A program made the translations under genes and the position numbers. Source: CALKKN01 sp041571375 (lineage in GTDB: Bacteria > Pseudomonadota > Gammaproteobacteria > Xanthomonadales > SZUA-36). Taken from it: a stretch of DNA of 5,472 nucleotides. Below are positions 1-5,472 of this stretch, piece by piece; positions within the stretch are counted from its first letter, which is position 1; every line of letters begins with the position of its first letter. Below the pieces are notes generated by a model. It was not told the DNA's origin, did no database searches, and saw only the letters and a program-made list of their open reading frames with translations. The DNA lies in contig JBFFUJ010000178.1 in assembly GCA_041571375.1 (NCBI GenBank), positions 1 to 5,472 on the forward strand. Direction: 5' to 3'.

Positions 1-818
1 GTCGGCACCGCCGCGACGCTTGGCGTGGGCCGGATGTGGGTGCTGCAGTGGGTCGCCAGCGGCCGCAGCCGGTCGACCAGCGCCAGGTCGTTCAGGAACA
101 CGCGGTATTCGTCTGCACTGTCGTGCCAGCGTCTGCGGAAGTCGCCCTCCGGGAACCGTGTCCCCTCGTGGAACTTGCCGGCGAGAATGCCCATGGCCAG
201 TGCGCCGCGCACGATCACCCCGATTCCGTTCTCCTGGCAGTAAGGCAGGATGTCCTGCTCCGCGGTCCGGTTCAGGATGCTGTAGTCGACCTGCAGGCTC
301 GAGCAGCCGCCGTCGGTGTTGAAGGCCTGCAGGTAATCGAAATCGCTCGTGCTGACGCCGTAGGCCCGCACCTTGCCTTCCCGCTGCAGGCGTCGAAATC
401 CCTCCAGCAGGATTTCCATGGTCGGGTCACGGAAGTCAATGTGGCTCTGGATCAGGTCCACATAGTCGGTCTGCAGGCGCTGCAGATTGCTTTCCACACC
501 GGCGGTCAGTTTCTCGACCGTTGTGTAGGCCGACGATTGGGTCTCGTCGCTGAAACCCTGCCAGCCGATTTTCGTCGCCACGACGAACTGCTCCCGGCGA
601 CCCTGCATGGCCTTGCCCAGCAATTCCTCGCTGTGCCCGCCGCCGTAGACGTCCGCGGTATCGAAGAAGTTGACCCCGCGCTCCAGCGCCAGGTCGATGG
701 CGTCGAGGACGACGCCGTCATCCGTCGGGCCCCAGAAATCGCCGCCGGCCGCCCACAGGCCAAACCCCACCTCGGACACTTCGATGCCGCTCTTGCCGAG
801 GACACGTCTTTTGACCAT
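1..818 (-). CDS. Aldo/keto reductase, C-terminus cut by window edge
   Basis: NAD(P)H-dependent oxidoreductase of the aldo/keto reductase superfamily, a cytosolic (beta/alpha)8 barrel that reduces carbonyls to alcohols or the reverse. 272 residues are visible from the ATG at 818; the frame is still open at base 1, and family members of this type usually run to about 310-330, so roughly 50 residues are missing. The N-terminus has the typical first strand (LGKSGIEVSEVGFGLW, residues 7-22). The catalytic tetrad reads as Asp53 and Tyr58 (FFDTADVYGGG), Lys83 (ATKIG) and His126 (IQSHIDF). Later landmarks are GKVRAYGVS (148-156) and RGALAMGILAGKF (204-216), the usual cofactor-side segment. A GAGGAG ribosome site 6 nt upstream fixes the start. 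It lies 66 bp after the GH16 gene on the same strand. The substrate cannot be told: it could be a sugar or a small aldehyde. No signal peptide is seen. Confidence 0.93.
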   Translation of the reverse strand, partial: MVKRRVLGKSGIEVSEVGFGLWAAGGDFWGPTDDGVVLDAIDLALERGVNFFDTADVYGGGHSEELLGKAMQGRREQFVVATKIGWQGFSDETQSSAYTTVEKLTAGVESNLQRLQTDYVDLIQSHIDFRDPTMEILLEGFRRLQREGKVRAYGVSTSDFDYLQAFNTDGGCSSLQVDYSILNRTAEQDILPYCQENGIGVIVRGALAMGILAGKFHEGTRFPEGDFRRRWHDSADEYRVFLNDLALVDRLRPLATHCSTHIRPTPSVAAVP

Positions 819-824
819 GTTCTG

Positions 825-830
825 CTCCTC
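825..830 (-). promoter_or_regulatory. Ribosome binding site of the aldo/keto reductase
   Basis: GAGGAG on the minus strand, separated by 6 nt from the ATG at 818. It is a strong, well-spaced Shine-Dalgarno sequence and decides the start. The surrounding gap (819-884) shows no convincing promoter or terminator, so the reductase may be read through from the GH16 gene. Confidence 0.75.
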
Positions 831-884
831 AATCATTCGCCAGAGTCATTTCAATCCTGTGCTTCCTGCGCGCAAGGCCGGCAT

Positions 885-1730
885 TCACTGCCGGTACTCG
901 TGCTGCACCCAGTCGACTTCCAGAACCCACTCGCCCTCCATGGGCGCCGCGGAGTGCTTCGCAAAATTGAGTATCGCGAACATGGGTTCCGGCAGGTCGT
1001 CGCCGCCCCCCGGAATCCGGTGGGTCTCGACACCGTCCAGGCGGAAGACCAGGTCCGCGCCCTGCCACTCGACCGAGTACTCGTGGAACTCATCCAGATC
1101 CGTGTTGACAATTTTCTGCGGGGTCTCCCAGTCGCCGCCGCCGCAATAGCCCAGGCTCCTGATCATGCGCGAGGCATAGCGCCCCGGCCCGCCGCTGCCG
1201 TGGTGCTCGAAGATGTCAACCTCCCCCGATCCGGTCATCGGCCAGCATATGTTCTCGTCCGGTTCCTGTACCGGCGGTTCGTTGTTGCGGGCGCCCAGCA
1301 GCCACCACGCCGGGAACATGCCGTCCTGCCCGTTCTCACGGGTTCTCAGGCGTGCCGTCCACCTGCCGCCCCGGAATTCCCGGCGGTTCTTCGATGCGAT
1401 CCGCCCGGCGACGTAGCGTGTGTCGGGATGCTGATTGCCCTCCTTGCTGACGTTGTCGCAGGGCAGCGCCCGGCCCAGGTCCACGACCCGGAGCTTCAGC
1501 GTTCCGCCGCTGACTTCCCGCGTACCGTACTGACCGTCACGCACGTAACACTGGTCTTCATCGTTGACCCATAAAATCTGGTCCTGCCAGTTGGCGGGGT
1601 CGAACGACTCGAAATCGTCGCGGAAATCCACGCGCCATTCCGGGGCGTGGCCCTGATGCGGATCGGCAGCGGCAGATGCACCGGCCAGGCCGAGCAACGA
1701 CATCGCAAAAATGCAGGCACAGGTTTTCAT
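885..1730 (-). CDS. Secreted GH16 family glycoside hydrolase (beta-glucanase/laminarinase-like)
   Basis: Family-16 retaining glycoside hydrolase, a beta-jelly-roll enzyme that cuts beta-1,3/1,4-linked glucans or galactans. 281 residues, a normal size for a single GH16 domain. Residues 1-20 form a signal peptide with probable cleavage after ASA, predicting export. The catalytic motif is E-V-D-I-F-E: Glu170 nucleophile, Asp172, Glu175 acid/base. This is the ExDxxE (beta-bulge) form used by laminarinase-type members. Other landmarks are YVAGRI (106-111), the GMFPAWWLLG strand (137-146, usually GxWPAFWMLG), FHEYSVEW (215-222), LNFAKHS (254-260) and the closing EVDWV (271-275). Four Cys (61, 91, 162, 196) lie in the mature part and could form disulfides. 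No carbohydrate-binding module is attached. The ATG at 1730 is supported by AGGAG 5 nt upstream. Exact substrate is not readable; fold and mechanism are secure. Confidence 0.93.
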   Translation of the reverse strand: MKTCACIFAMSLLGLAGASAAADPHQGHAPEWRVDFRDDFESFDPANWQDQILWVNDEDQCYVRDGQYGTREVSGGTLKLRVVDLGRALPCDNVSKEGNQHPDTRYVAGRIASKNRREFRGGRWTARLRTRENGQDGMFPAWWLLGARNNEPPVQEPDENICWPMTGSGEVDIFEHHGSGGPGRYASRMIRSLGYCGGGDWETPQKIVNTDLDEFHEYSVEWQGADLVFRLDGVETHRIPGGGDDLPEPMFAILNFAKHSAAPMEGEWVLEVDWVQHEYRQ

Positions 1731-1827
1731 TCGCTCTCCTCATCGTTCCACGCCGAGCGTAGGCGCCGCAACCCTGTCTCGCCCGGCTCAGCAACTCTCC
1801 GGGCCCCCGCCGGGTCGCGACCGGGTC
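1731..1827 (-). other. 97-bp gap between the barrel gene and GH16, with small GC inverted repeats
   Basis: Apart from the GH16 ribosome site, this gap holds a 6-bp GC inverted repeat with a 12-nt loop (1781-1804, arms GCCCGG/CCGGGC) and a 10-bp perfect palindrome GGTCGCGACC (1813-1822), 5 bp after the barrel's stop codon. Neither is followed by a T-run on the minus strand, so neither is a typical intrinsic terminator. They could slow transcription or protect mRNA ends. No promoter with both boxes was found, so GH16 may be co-transcribed with the upstream cassette. Confidence 0.4.
1736..1740 (-). promoter_or_regulatory. Ribosome binding site of the GH16 gene
   Basis: AGGAG (inside AGGAGAG) on the minus strand, 5 nt before the ATG at 1730. 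It is strong and selects this ATG, which also gives a complete signal peptide. Confidence 0.75.
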
Positions 1828-3027
1828 TTACCAGGGATGCCCGACCTGGATGTACCAGTTCCACTCCTCCGGCCCCCGCGCAATGTCCAGGCCGAGCCAG
1901 ACATTATGGGCCTGGAACACGTTGTAGCGGACTCCAAGACCGAAATTGTAGATGCTGCCGGGGTTGTCGAACAAAGGCACGTCATCGCTCGTGTGACCCA
2001 GGCCGCCGAAGACGGAGGCTTCCCAGCGCGGCGCCAGCAGGTAGCGCCACTCGAGCTCCAGCGCCCCGGCGACGCGGTTCTGGTAGCGTAATGCCGGAAT
2101 CCCGCGCAGCGAGACCCAGGGATAGCCGAAGAACGGCGGCCGACCGTCCACGCCGGAGATGTCGAGACGCAACCCCAGAGTCGACTTCCCGCTGAGCGGG
2201 TGAAAGGACAATGCCCTGGCCTCCCAGGACCAGTACTCGAAGCTGCCGCCGATCGCCTCGTCGTAACGCCAGAGGCTCAATTCCAGCAGTTGCCCGGAGG
2301 TCGGGTGCATCGCGCTGTCCCGCGATTCGTACAGCAGCTTTGCCGAGAGGCCGACATTACTGAAATGGAGCGCGAAGCGGTCATCCCCGACAGGCCCCGG
2401 CAAACCTGTTCCGAATCGGTTGTCTGCGTCGAGGTAGGCCAATGCGCCGCCGAGCATCCAATCGCTCCGCCCGAGCCGGATTTTCAGATCCTGGTACACC
2501 ATGGCCGCCTCCATGCTGAAGGCCAGCGGACGGTTCTGCAGGTAGATGGTCGAATTGACCCGCGCCGCGCCGAGCGCCCCCGCGTAGCGGATGGAGTCCT
2601 CGCGCCAATTGTTGGCATGGGCCAGGGCGGCGAACCAGGTGTCGTTCGTCGTGTATCCGGCAGCTATTGCGGTGACGACCGGCGGCGCATCCCGGGCAGC
2701 CGGTATTTCCGCGATCGAATCGGGGGTGCCGAGGAGTGTATCCGCGCGCTTGCCTTGCTTGACCGGATGGAACAGCGCCAGCGCCACGCCCAGCCCTTCG
2801 CCGATCGCGGGCTCGGTGATCAGTATCGGGATCGGCAGCAGCCGATAACGTTGCTCGTCCTCGACCTCCCTTTCTACAGCGTCGTCTGCCGGCCGCGGCT
2901 CGTTGTTCCGTTTCGCTGCGGCACCTGAGTCGGAATGCGGATTTTCGATGGGCTCCGGCGGGACTGCGAACAATGCACCGCTCGTCGACAAAAACATCAG
3001 AAGGGCTGTGAGCGCGACTCTGCTCAC
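1828..3027 (-). CDS. POTRA-less Omp85-like (BamA/TamA-family) outer membrane barrel
   Basis: Predicted outer-membrane beta-barrel of the Omp85/surface antigen D15 type. 399 residues: signal peptide (1-21, cleavage near ALFA/VPP), a charged, Pro-rich linker (about 22-60) and a barrel from LLPIPILITEP (63-73) to the end, long enough for about 16 strands. Family marks are the segment ESRDSAMHPTSGQLLELSL (234-252, the usual DxRDxxxxPTxG strand pair), LRGIPALRYQNR (307-318, the VRGF/Y-type lid-loop motif with Arg308-Gly309), and an alternating C-terminal strand ending in Trp399, as expected for a Bam recognition signal. No POTRA domain fits before the barrel, whereas BamA has five and TamA three. 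The GTG start at 3027 overlaps the previous stop (GTGA); a later ATG (residue 11) would destroy the signal peptide. No good Shine-Dalgarno is seen, so translational coupling is likely. Omp85 membership is fairly sure; cargo and role are unknown. Confidence 0.85.
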   Translation of the reverse strand: MSRVALTALLMFLSTSGALFAVPPEPIENPHSDSGAAAKRNNEPRPADDAVEREVEDEQRYRLLPIPILITEPAIGEGLGVALALFHPVKQGKRADTLLGTPDSIAEIPAARDAPPVVTAIAAGYTTNDTWFAALAHANNWREDSIRYAGALGAARVNSTIYLQNRPLAFSMEAAMVYQDLKIRLGRSDWMLGGALAYLDADNRFGTGLPGPVGDDRFALHFSNVGLSAKLLYESRDSAMHPTSGQLLELSLWRYDEAIGGSFEYWSWEARALSFHPLSGKSTLGLRLDISGVDGRPPFFGYPWVSLRGIPALRYQNRVAGALELEWRYLLAPRWEASVFGGLGHTSDDVPLFDNPGSIYNFGLGVRYNVFQAHNVWLGLDIARGPEEWNWYIQVGHPW

Positions 3028-3428
3028 CTAAACAGCTGGTCCCACTCGTCTTTGTCCAGGGTCGCACGAAGCTCTTCGCGGAGCGGCAGCAGGCGGTCTT
3101 CGGCCTCCCGGAACTCTTCGCGTTGCCGCAGCATCAGCTGCTGGAACTCCGCCCTGGTCGACTCGTGCCCGGAGATCAGGTCCATCAGCTCCCGGGCATA
3201 CCCCCGGAGCTCGTCCGTCGCCGGCTCGGCGATGGCCTCCCACTGTTCAAGAACCCGGTAAACCTGCGCCTGCCGCTCAGCTTCGAGTTGCAATGCGGAG
3301 ACCTCCTTCCGAATCGACTTGATGGATTTACCGCTGACGAACACGCCCGTGGCGACACCGGAACCGAGAAACAGCGTGCCGAGGATGATCAGCATGAGCT
3401 GGCCGCGCTGGCGCTGGCGAAGCTTCAC
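3024..3428 (-). CDS. Small inner-membrane-anchored periplasmic coiled-coil protein, unknown function
   Basis: Not a family I can name. With the GTG start at 3428 it has 134 residues: a basic N-terminus (KLRQRQRGQ), one hydrophobic span (about 11-32, LMLIILGTLFLGSGVATGVF and on), then about 100 highly charged helical residues with coiled-coil character. Positive-inside predicts that the helical part faces the periplasm. The C-terminus has DR (111-112), a heptad-like run and DKDEW (125-129) before QLF, resembling the end of the upstream neighbour's product. The layout (anchor plus all-helical periplasmic domain ending in an L-x-x-E-W turn) recalls Spy/CpxP/CnrX-type proteins, only weakly. The frame is open up to 3500, but starts there would overlap the upstream gene by more than 70 bp and place polar sequence before the membrane span. 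GTG 3428 makes a GTGA overlap with the upstream stop and has GGGGA upstream. It also overlaps the barrel gene by GTGA. Confidence 0.8.
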   Translation of the reverse strand: MKLRQRQRGQLMLIILGTLFLGSGVATGVFVSGKSIKSIRKEVSALQLEAERQAQVYRVLEQWEAIAEPATDELRGYARELMDLISGHESTRAEFQQLMLRQREEFREAEDRLLPLREELRATLDKDEWDQLFR

Positions 3429-3913
3429 CGCTTTTTCCCCACCGTCGTGTTGAGCAGGGATTCGATGATTTTCGCCTCCTGCGGCGACAAGGCCTGCCAC
3501 TCCTCCGCCGTCACCGCGCCGGCCATGGCCAGGTGAAGCGCGACGAACCGGTCCTGCATGGTGCGCTGGTGCCCGCGGAACGTCTCGCTTCGCTCCCGGA
3601 GTTCTTCCGGCCCGACGGTGTAGTCGATGAAGGCCGTCCGATATCCGTCGCCGTAGCCGGCCGCATACTCGTCGAAGGCGAGCAGATCGGACTCCAGTTC
3701 CAGGGAGAGGTTCCGGTAGGTCTCGCGCCGGACCTCGTCGGTGATGACGCTGTCCGCGAGCGCTCGCAAATCAGCAAAACCCGACTCCAGGATGTCTGCG
3801 GTAGTCGGTCGGACAGGCATACAGGATGGCGGTGCCAGGCACAGAACCAGGCCGGCCAGTAGGCCATACAGCAGGGGCTTGGTTCTGGAGTATCGCGTGC
3901 TCATGAACGTCAC
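3425..3913 (-). CDS. Small secreted, possibly lipoprotein-like helical protein, unknown function
   Basis: Not recognised. 162 residues from GTG 3913. A basic start is followed by a hydrophobic segment (about 13-28), then Cys25 and Cys31. Export is likely. Neither Cys sits in a canonical lipobox (GLVLC and APPSC), so lipidation is possible but unproven; a retained membrane anchor is the alternative. The rest is charged and mostly helical, with a Tyr/Gly-rich stretch (YAAGYGDGY, 83-91) in the middle. Its C-terminal module DR (121-122)...TAEEW (135-139)...AL aligns without gaps with the end of the next gene's product (DR 111-112, EW 128-129). Start choice: AAGGAG lies 11 nt before GTG 3913 but 20 nt before the in-frame ATG at 3904, favouring GTG; the two differ by only three residues. 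It is the first gene after the promoter at 3938-3966 and overlaps the next gene by GTGA. Confidence 0.8.
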   Translation of the reverse strand: MTFMSTRYSRTKPLLYGLLAGLVLCLAPPSCMPVRPTTADILESGFADLRALADSVITDEVRRETYRNLSLELESDLLAFDEYAAGYGDGYRTAFIDYTVGPEELRERSETFRGHQRTMQDRFVALHLAMAGAVTAEEWQALSPQEAKIIESLLNTTVGKKR

Positions 3914-3924
3914 GGTAAAGCCAG

Positions 3925-3930
3925 CTCCTT
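3925..3930 (-). promoter_or_regulatory. Ribosome binding site of the first cassette gene
   Basis: AAGGAG on the minus strand, 11 nt before GTG 3913 and 20 nt before ATG 3904. The spacing makes the GTG the better start. It follows the -10 box closely, so the mRNA leader before it would be very short. Confidence 0.6.
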
Positions 3931-3937
3931 CGCACCC

Positions 3938-3966
3938 AGTATACGGCAGTCAGCGCCCGGAATCAG
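3938..3966 (-). promoter_or_regulatory. Sigma70-like promoter of the three-gene cassette
   Basis: On the minus strand, TATACT (3938-3943) matches the -10 consensus at five of six bases. With a 17-bp spacer the -35 position reads CTGATT (3961-3966), matching TTGACA at only three of six, so the promoter looks dependent on an activator or weak. Transcription would begin about 7 nt after the -10, almost at the AAGGAG ribosome site, giving a leader of about 20 nt. It lies in the only gap upstream of the cassette, which supports it. Confidence 0.5.
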
Positions 3967-3969
3967 CGC
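3948..3969 (-). repeat. Direct repeat GCGCTGAYT, possible operator over the -35 and spacer
   Basis: Two copies on the minus strand, GCGCTGATT (3961-3969) and GCGCTGACT (3948-3956), differ at one of nine bases and are set 13 bp apart. One covers the -35 box, the other the spacer before the -10. An overlapping inverted repeat AGCGC-N9-GCGCT (3952-3970) uses some of the same bases, so a dimer site is an alternative reading. The position suits a repressor or a close-contact activator. Whether a protein binds is inference; two 9-mers this alike could arise by chance in GC-rich DNA. Confidence 0.4.
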
Positions 3970-4033
3970 TTGGCCGGGCCTGCTTTCGGATTCCGAGCCC
4001 CCGTTCGCAGCGTCTGCCGCCAGCCGGAGCGCT

Positions 4034-5472
4034 TCAATCACAACGGAAGCCGTCGCCCTCCGGTTCGCAGTAATCCGACCAGCTCCATTGCTTCCAGTAG
4101 TCCAGCAGGCCGGACTCCACGACGAGCTGGCGAAAGCGCGGGTCCGCCCGCAGCACGGCGCCATCCCGGGGGAACATGTTGATATAGATCTGTTCCGTGG
4201 GGATGCCCTCCGCCGACAGCACTTCGAAAACCAGGTCCGGCTGGCCCATCCAGGTGCTGCAGCGTATCGCCTGCCACGCCCAGTGAAATTCCCACAGCTT
4301 CGCTTCGCGCTCGTCGAGCTCACCGCTCCGATACCGCGCACGGGAATCGTGCATCGCGCTGAGAACCGCGTCGGTCAGTGCCCGATCCTCTCGCGCCCGT
4401 ACGCAGTCCGGGAACCACGGCGCGATTTGCTCCGCAGCCTCGCCGTAGGCGTCCAGGGCCCGTTGCGTGTCGCCCAGCAGCAGGTAGCCTTCGGCCAACT
4501 GATCCAGATAGAAATAGTGTGACCGGTAATCCTCCGCCAGGTCACCGACGATCCCGATGTGTTTGAGGGTCAGCTCGCCATCGCCTGCATATCTGGCGAT
4601 CAGTGAAACCTTCCAGTTGATACGCCAGTCGGCCGGCTCGTAGCGGTAGGCCTCGAGCGAGTGGTTCAGGGCCTCCTGAACCCGTCCGCGCGCCAGCAGT
4701 GCTTCGCTGTACATGTGATGCGCGTTTGCATTGGTGGGCTCGGCGTACAGGGCGCGCAGGAAATACTCCTCGGAATCGTTCCAGCGGGCTTCCTCTTCGG
4801 CAATCTCCCCAAGCACCACCCAGGCTTCGGCCAGGCTCTCGTTCAGTTCCAGCGCCCGCCGGGCGGCGGCGCCCGCCTTGACGAAGCCGGGCATGGTCCA
4901 GTCCACCGAAGCCCTGGCGAGGGCAGCCCAGGCCACCGCGCAGCGCTCGTCCCGGGTCACGGCCTCGCGCAGCAGCTCCATGCCGCGCGGCTTGGCCTCG
5001 GGGTCGGTGCGCAGGCCGATGGCGACCAGCCGCTTGCCCCGGAGGTAGAGGTCATAAACGTCGGCGCATTCGCCGGCCTGCATCCTCGGGCCATGTACCG
5101 GGTCCGGGTCGGTGTTTGGGGCGATCGCACCGGCGATCTGGCGCACCAGGCCGTTCTGCAGTTCGACGGCCTCCCTCATCGGTCCCGCAATTTTCGACGA
5201 CCAGATCTCGTTGCCTGCCGGCACGCCGATCAGCCGGGTATGGATGGTGATGTTTGCCCCGTCCAGCAGCACCTCCCCCAGAACCAGGGTCGTCACCAGC
5301 AGCTCCGCTGCGGCGCCGAGGCGATTCTCTCCGGCCGCCCGCAGCAGGCTGCTGGACTGCGGGCCGAGAACCCGCAGACCGGCCACGCGGGCCAGGGAAT
5401 CCCGAATCTCACCGGCCAGACCGTCGCCGACCGGATCCTCACCCGCCTCGAGCTGCAGGTCCTCGAAGCCGA
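4034..5472 (-). CDS. TolB-like domain plus TPR protein, N-terminus outside the window
   Basis: 478 C-terminal residues are visible; the frame is open to the right edge, so the true start lies outside and GTG 5384-5386 is internal. Residues 1-125 form a TolB-like/adenylate-cyclase-associated domain: the remains of the LPFxDL strand (GFEDL), GDGLAGEIRDSLARVAGLRV (16-35), ITIHTRLIGVPAGNEIWSSK (74-93) and ELQNGLVRQIAGAI (103-116). YDLYLRGK (139-146) opens the TPR part. Helix pairs follow at about 163-189, 200-227, 233-262, 266-297 and 320-348, with TPR-like spacing and A-x-x-L-x-P features. The tail LRADPRFRQLVVESGLLDYW (440-459), then Cys468 and Cys477 near the end, is typical of this protein class in gammaproteobacteria. 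Such proteins usually carry an N-terminal winged helix (CadC-like), a Ser/Thr kinase or a cyclase domain; which one is here cannot be seen. It could regulate the genes downstream, by inference only. Confidence 0.88.
   Translation of the reverse strand, partial: GFEDLQLEAGEDPVGDGLAGEIRDSLARVAGLRVLGPQSSSLLRAAGENRLGAAAELLVTTLVLGEVLLDGANITIHTRLIGVPAGNEIWSSKIAGPMREAVELQNGLVRQIAGAIAPNTDPDPVHGPRMQAGECADVYDLYLRGKRLVAIGLRTDPEAKPRGMELLREAVTRDERCAVAWAALARASVDWTMPGFVKAGAAARRALELNESLAEAWVVLGEIAEEEARWNDSEEYFLRALYAEPTNANAHHMYSEALLARGRVQEALNHSLEAYRYEPADWRINWKVSLIARYAGDGELTLKHIGIVGDLAEDYRSHYFYLDQLAEGYLLLGDTQRALDAYGEAAEQIAPWFPDCVRAREDRALTDAVLSAMHDSRARYRSGELDEREAKLWEFHWAWQAIRCSTWMGQPDLVFEVLSAEGIPTEQIYINMFPRDGAVLRADPRFRQLVVESGLLDYWKQWSWSDYCEPEGDGFRCD

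Noticed and set aside
1..70. Suspected frameshift or deletion near the end of the reductase
   Set aside because: The usual tlaqlALrwvL helix is hard to see, but TPSVAAVP (265-272) falls where TPaqvALaW is expected and the frame stays open. The rest is outside the window, so damage is not supported.
849..854. TTGAAA as a -35 box for the reductase
   Set aside because: No -10-like hexamer lies 15-19 bp downstream; the region there is the ribosome site.
36..1574. Long plus-strand open frame of 512 codons
   Set aside because: It lies antisense to both the aldo/keto reductase and GH16 genes, spans the gap between them, and its translation shows no family motif. It is a GC-rich shadow frame; the minus-strand products have intact catalytic motifs.
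1781..1822. Inverted repeats after the barrel gene as an intrinsic terminator
   Set aside because: Stems are short (6 bp with a 12-nt loop, and a 10-bp palindrome) and no T-run follows on the minus strand.
3429..3500. Upstream extension of the anchored coiled-coil protein to a start at 3500
   Set aside because: It would overlap the preceding gene by 76 bp and put 24 polar residues before the basic N-terminus. GTG 3428 gives a GTGA overlap like the next junction.
3910..4341. Minus-strand open frame of 143 codons ending at the cassette start
   Set aside because: Most of it overlaps the TPR gene in another frame, and its Arg/Ser-rich translation has no recognisable feature. The promoter lies inside its tail.
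5384..5386. GTG as the start of the TolB/TPR protein
   Set aside because: The 28 codons upstream are in frame and encode the beginning of the TolB-like domain (GFEDL...GDGLAGEIRDSLAR), so the GTG is an internal Val.
1..5472. tRNA, rRNA, CRISPR array, insertion sequence or attachment site
   Set aside because: No repeat-spacer pattern, transposase-like frame, terminal inverted repeats or tRNA-like cloverleaf was noticed by reading both strands; the window is almost filled by the six genes.

Overview
This window comes from a GC-rich bacterium, and all recognisable genes lie on the minus strand, so the biological order runs from the right edge to the left. The double-membrane parts list (an Omp85-type outer-membrane barrel, signal peptides, a membrane-anchored periplasmic protein) points to a Gram-negative. 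The TolB-like/TPR protein, with its characteristic Trp...Cys...Cys-Asp tail, suggests a gammaproteobacterium or close relative. That placement is from recall of protein style, not from a search.

Layout, right to left. (1) 5472-4034: the C-terminal 478 residues of a TolB-like domain plus TPR protein, whose N-terminus lies outside the window. (2) 4033-3914: a 120-bp gap holding the only convincing promoter (TATACT), with a direct repeat GCGCTGAYT at 13-bp period over its -35 and spacer. (3) 3913-1828: three tightly packed genes: a small secreted or lipoprotein-like protein, a small inner-membrane-anchored coiled-coil protein, and a POTRA-less Omp85-like barrel. Both junctions are 4-bp GTGA overlaps, and the best start of each of the three genes is GTG. 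(4) 1730-885: a secreted family-16 glycoside hydrolase with an intact E-V-D-I-F-E catalytic motif. (5) 818 to the left edge: an aldo/keto reductase, truncated by the window.

How they may work together. The three-gene cassette looks like one envelope module. An outer-membrane barrel without its usual periplasmic POTRA domains is translationally coupled to two small periplasm-facing helical proteins, which share a C-terminal D-R...E-W...L module and look like divergent relatives of each other. The TPR protein upstream may be a regulator if its missing N-terminus carries a winged helix, as is common for this architecture; it would then be a candidate to bind the promoter repeat. GH16 and the reductase follow on the same strand after short gaps (97 and 66 bp), each with its own strong ribosome site. 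They may be co-transcribed with the cassette, but nothing in the sequence proves a functional link. The most interesting candidate for an undescribed system is the cassette at 3913-1828 with its repeat-bearing promoter.
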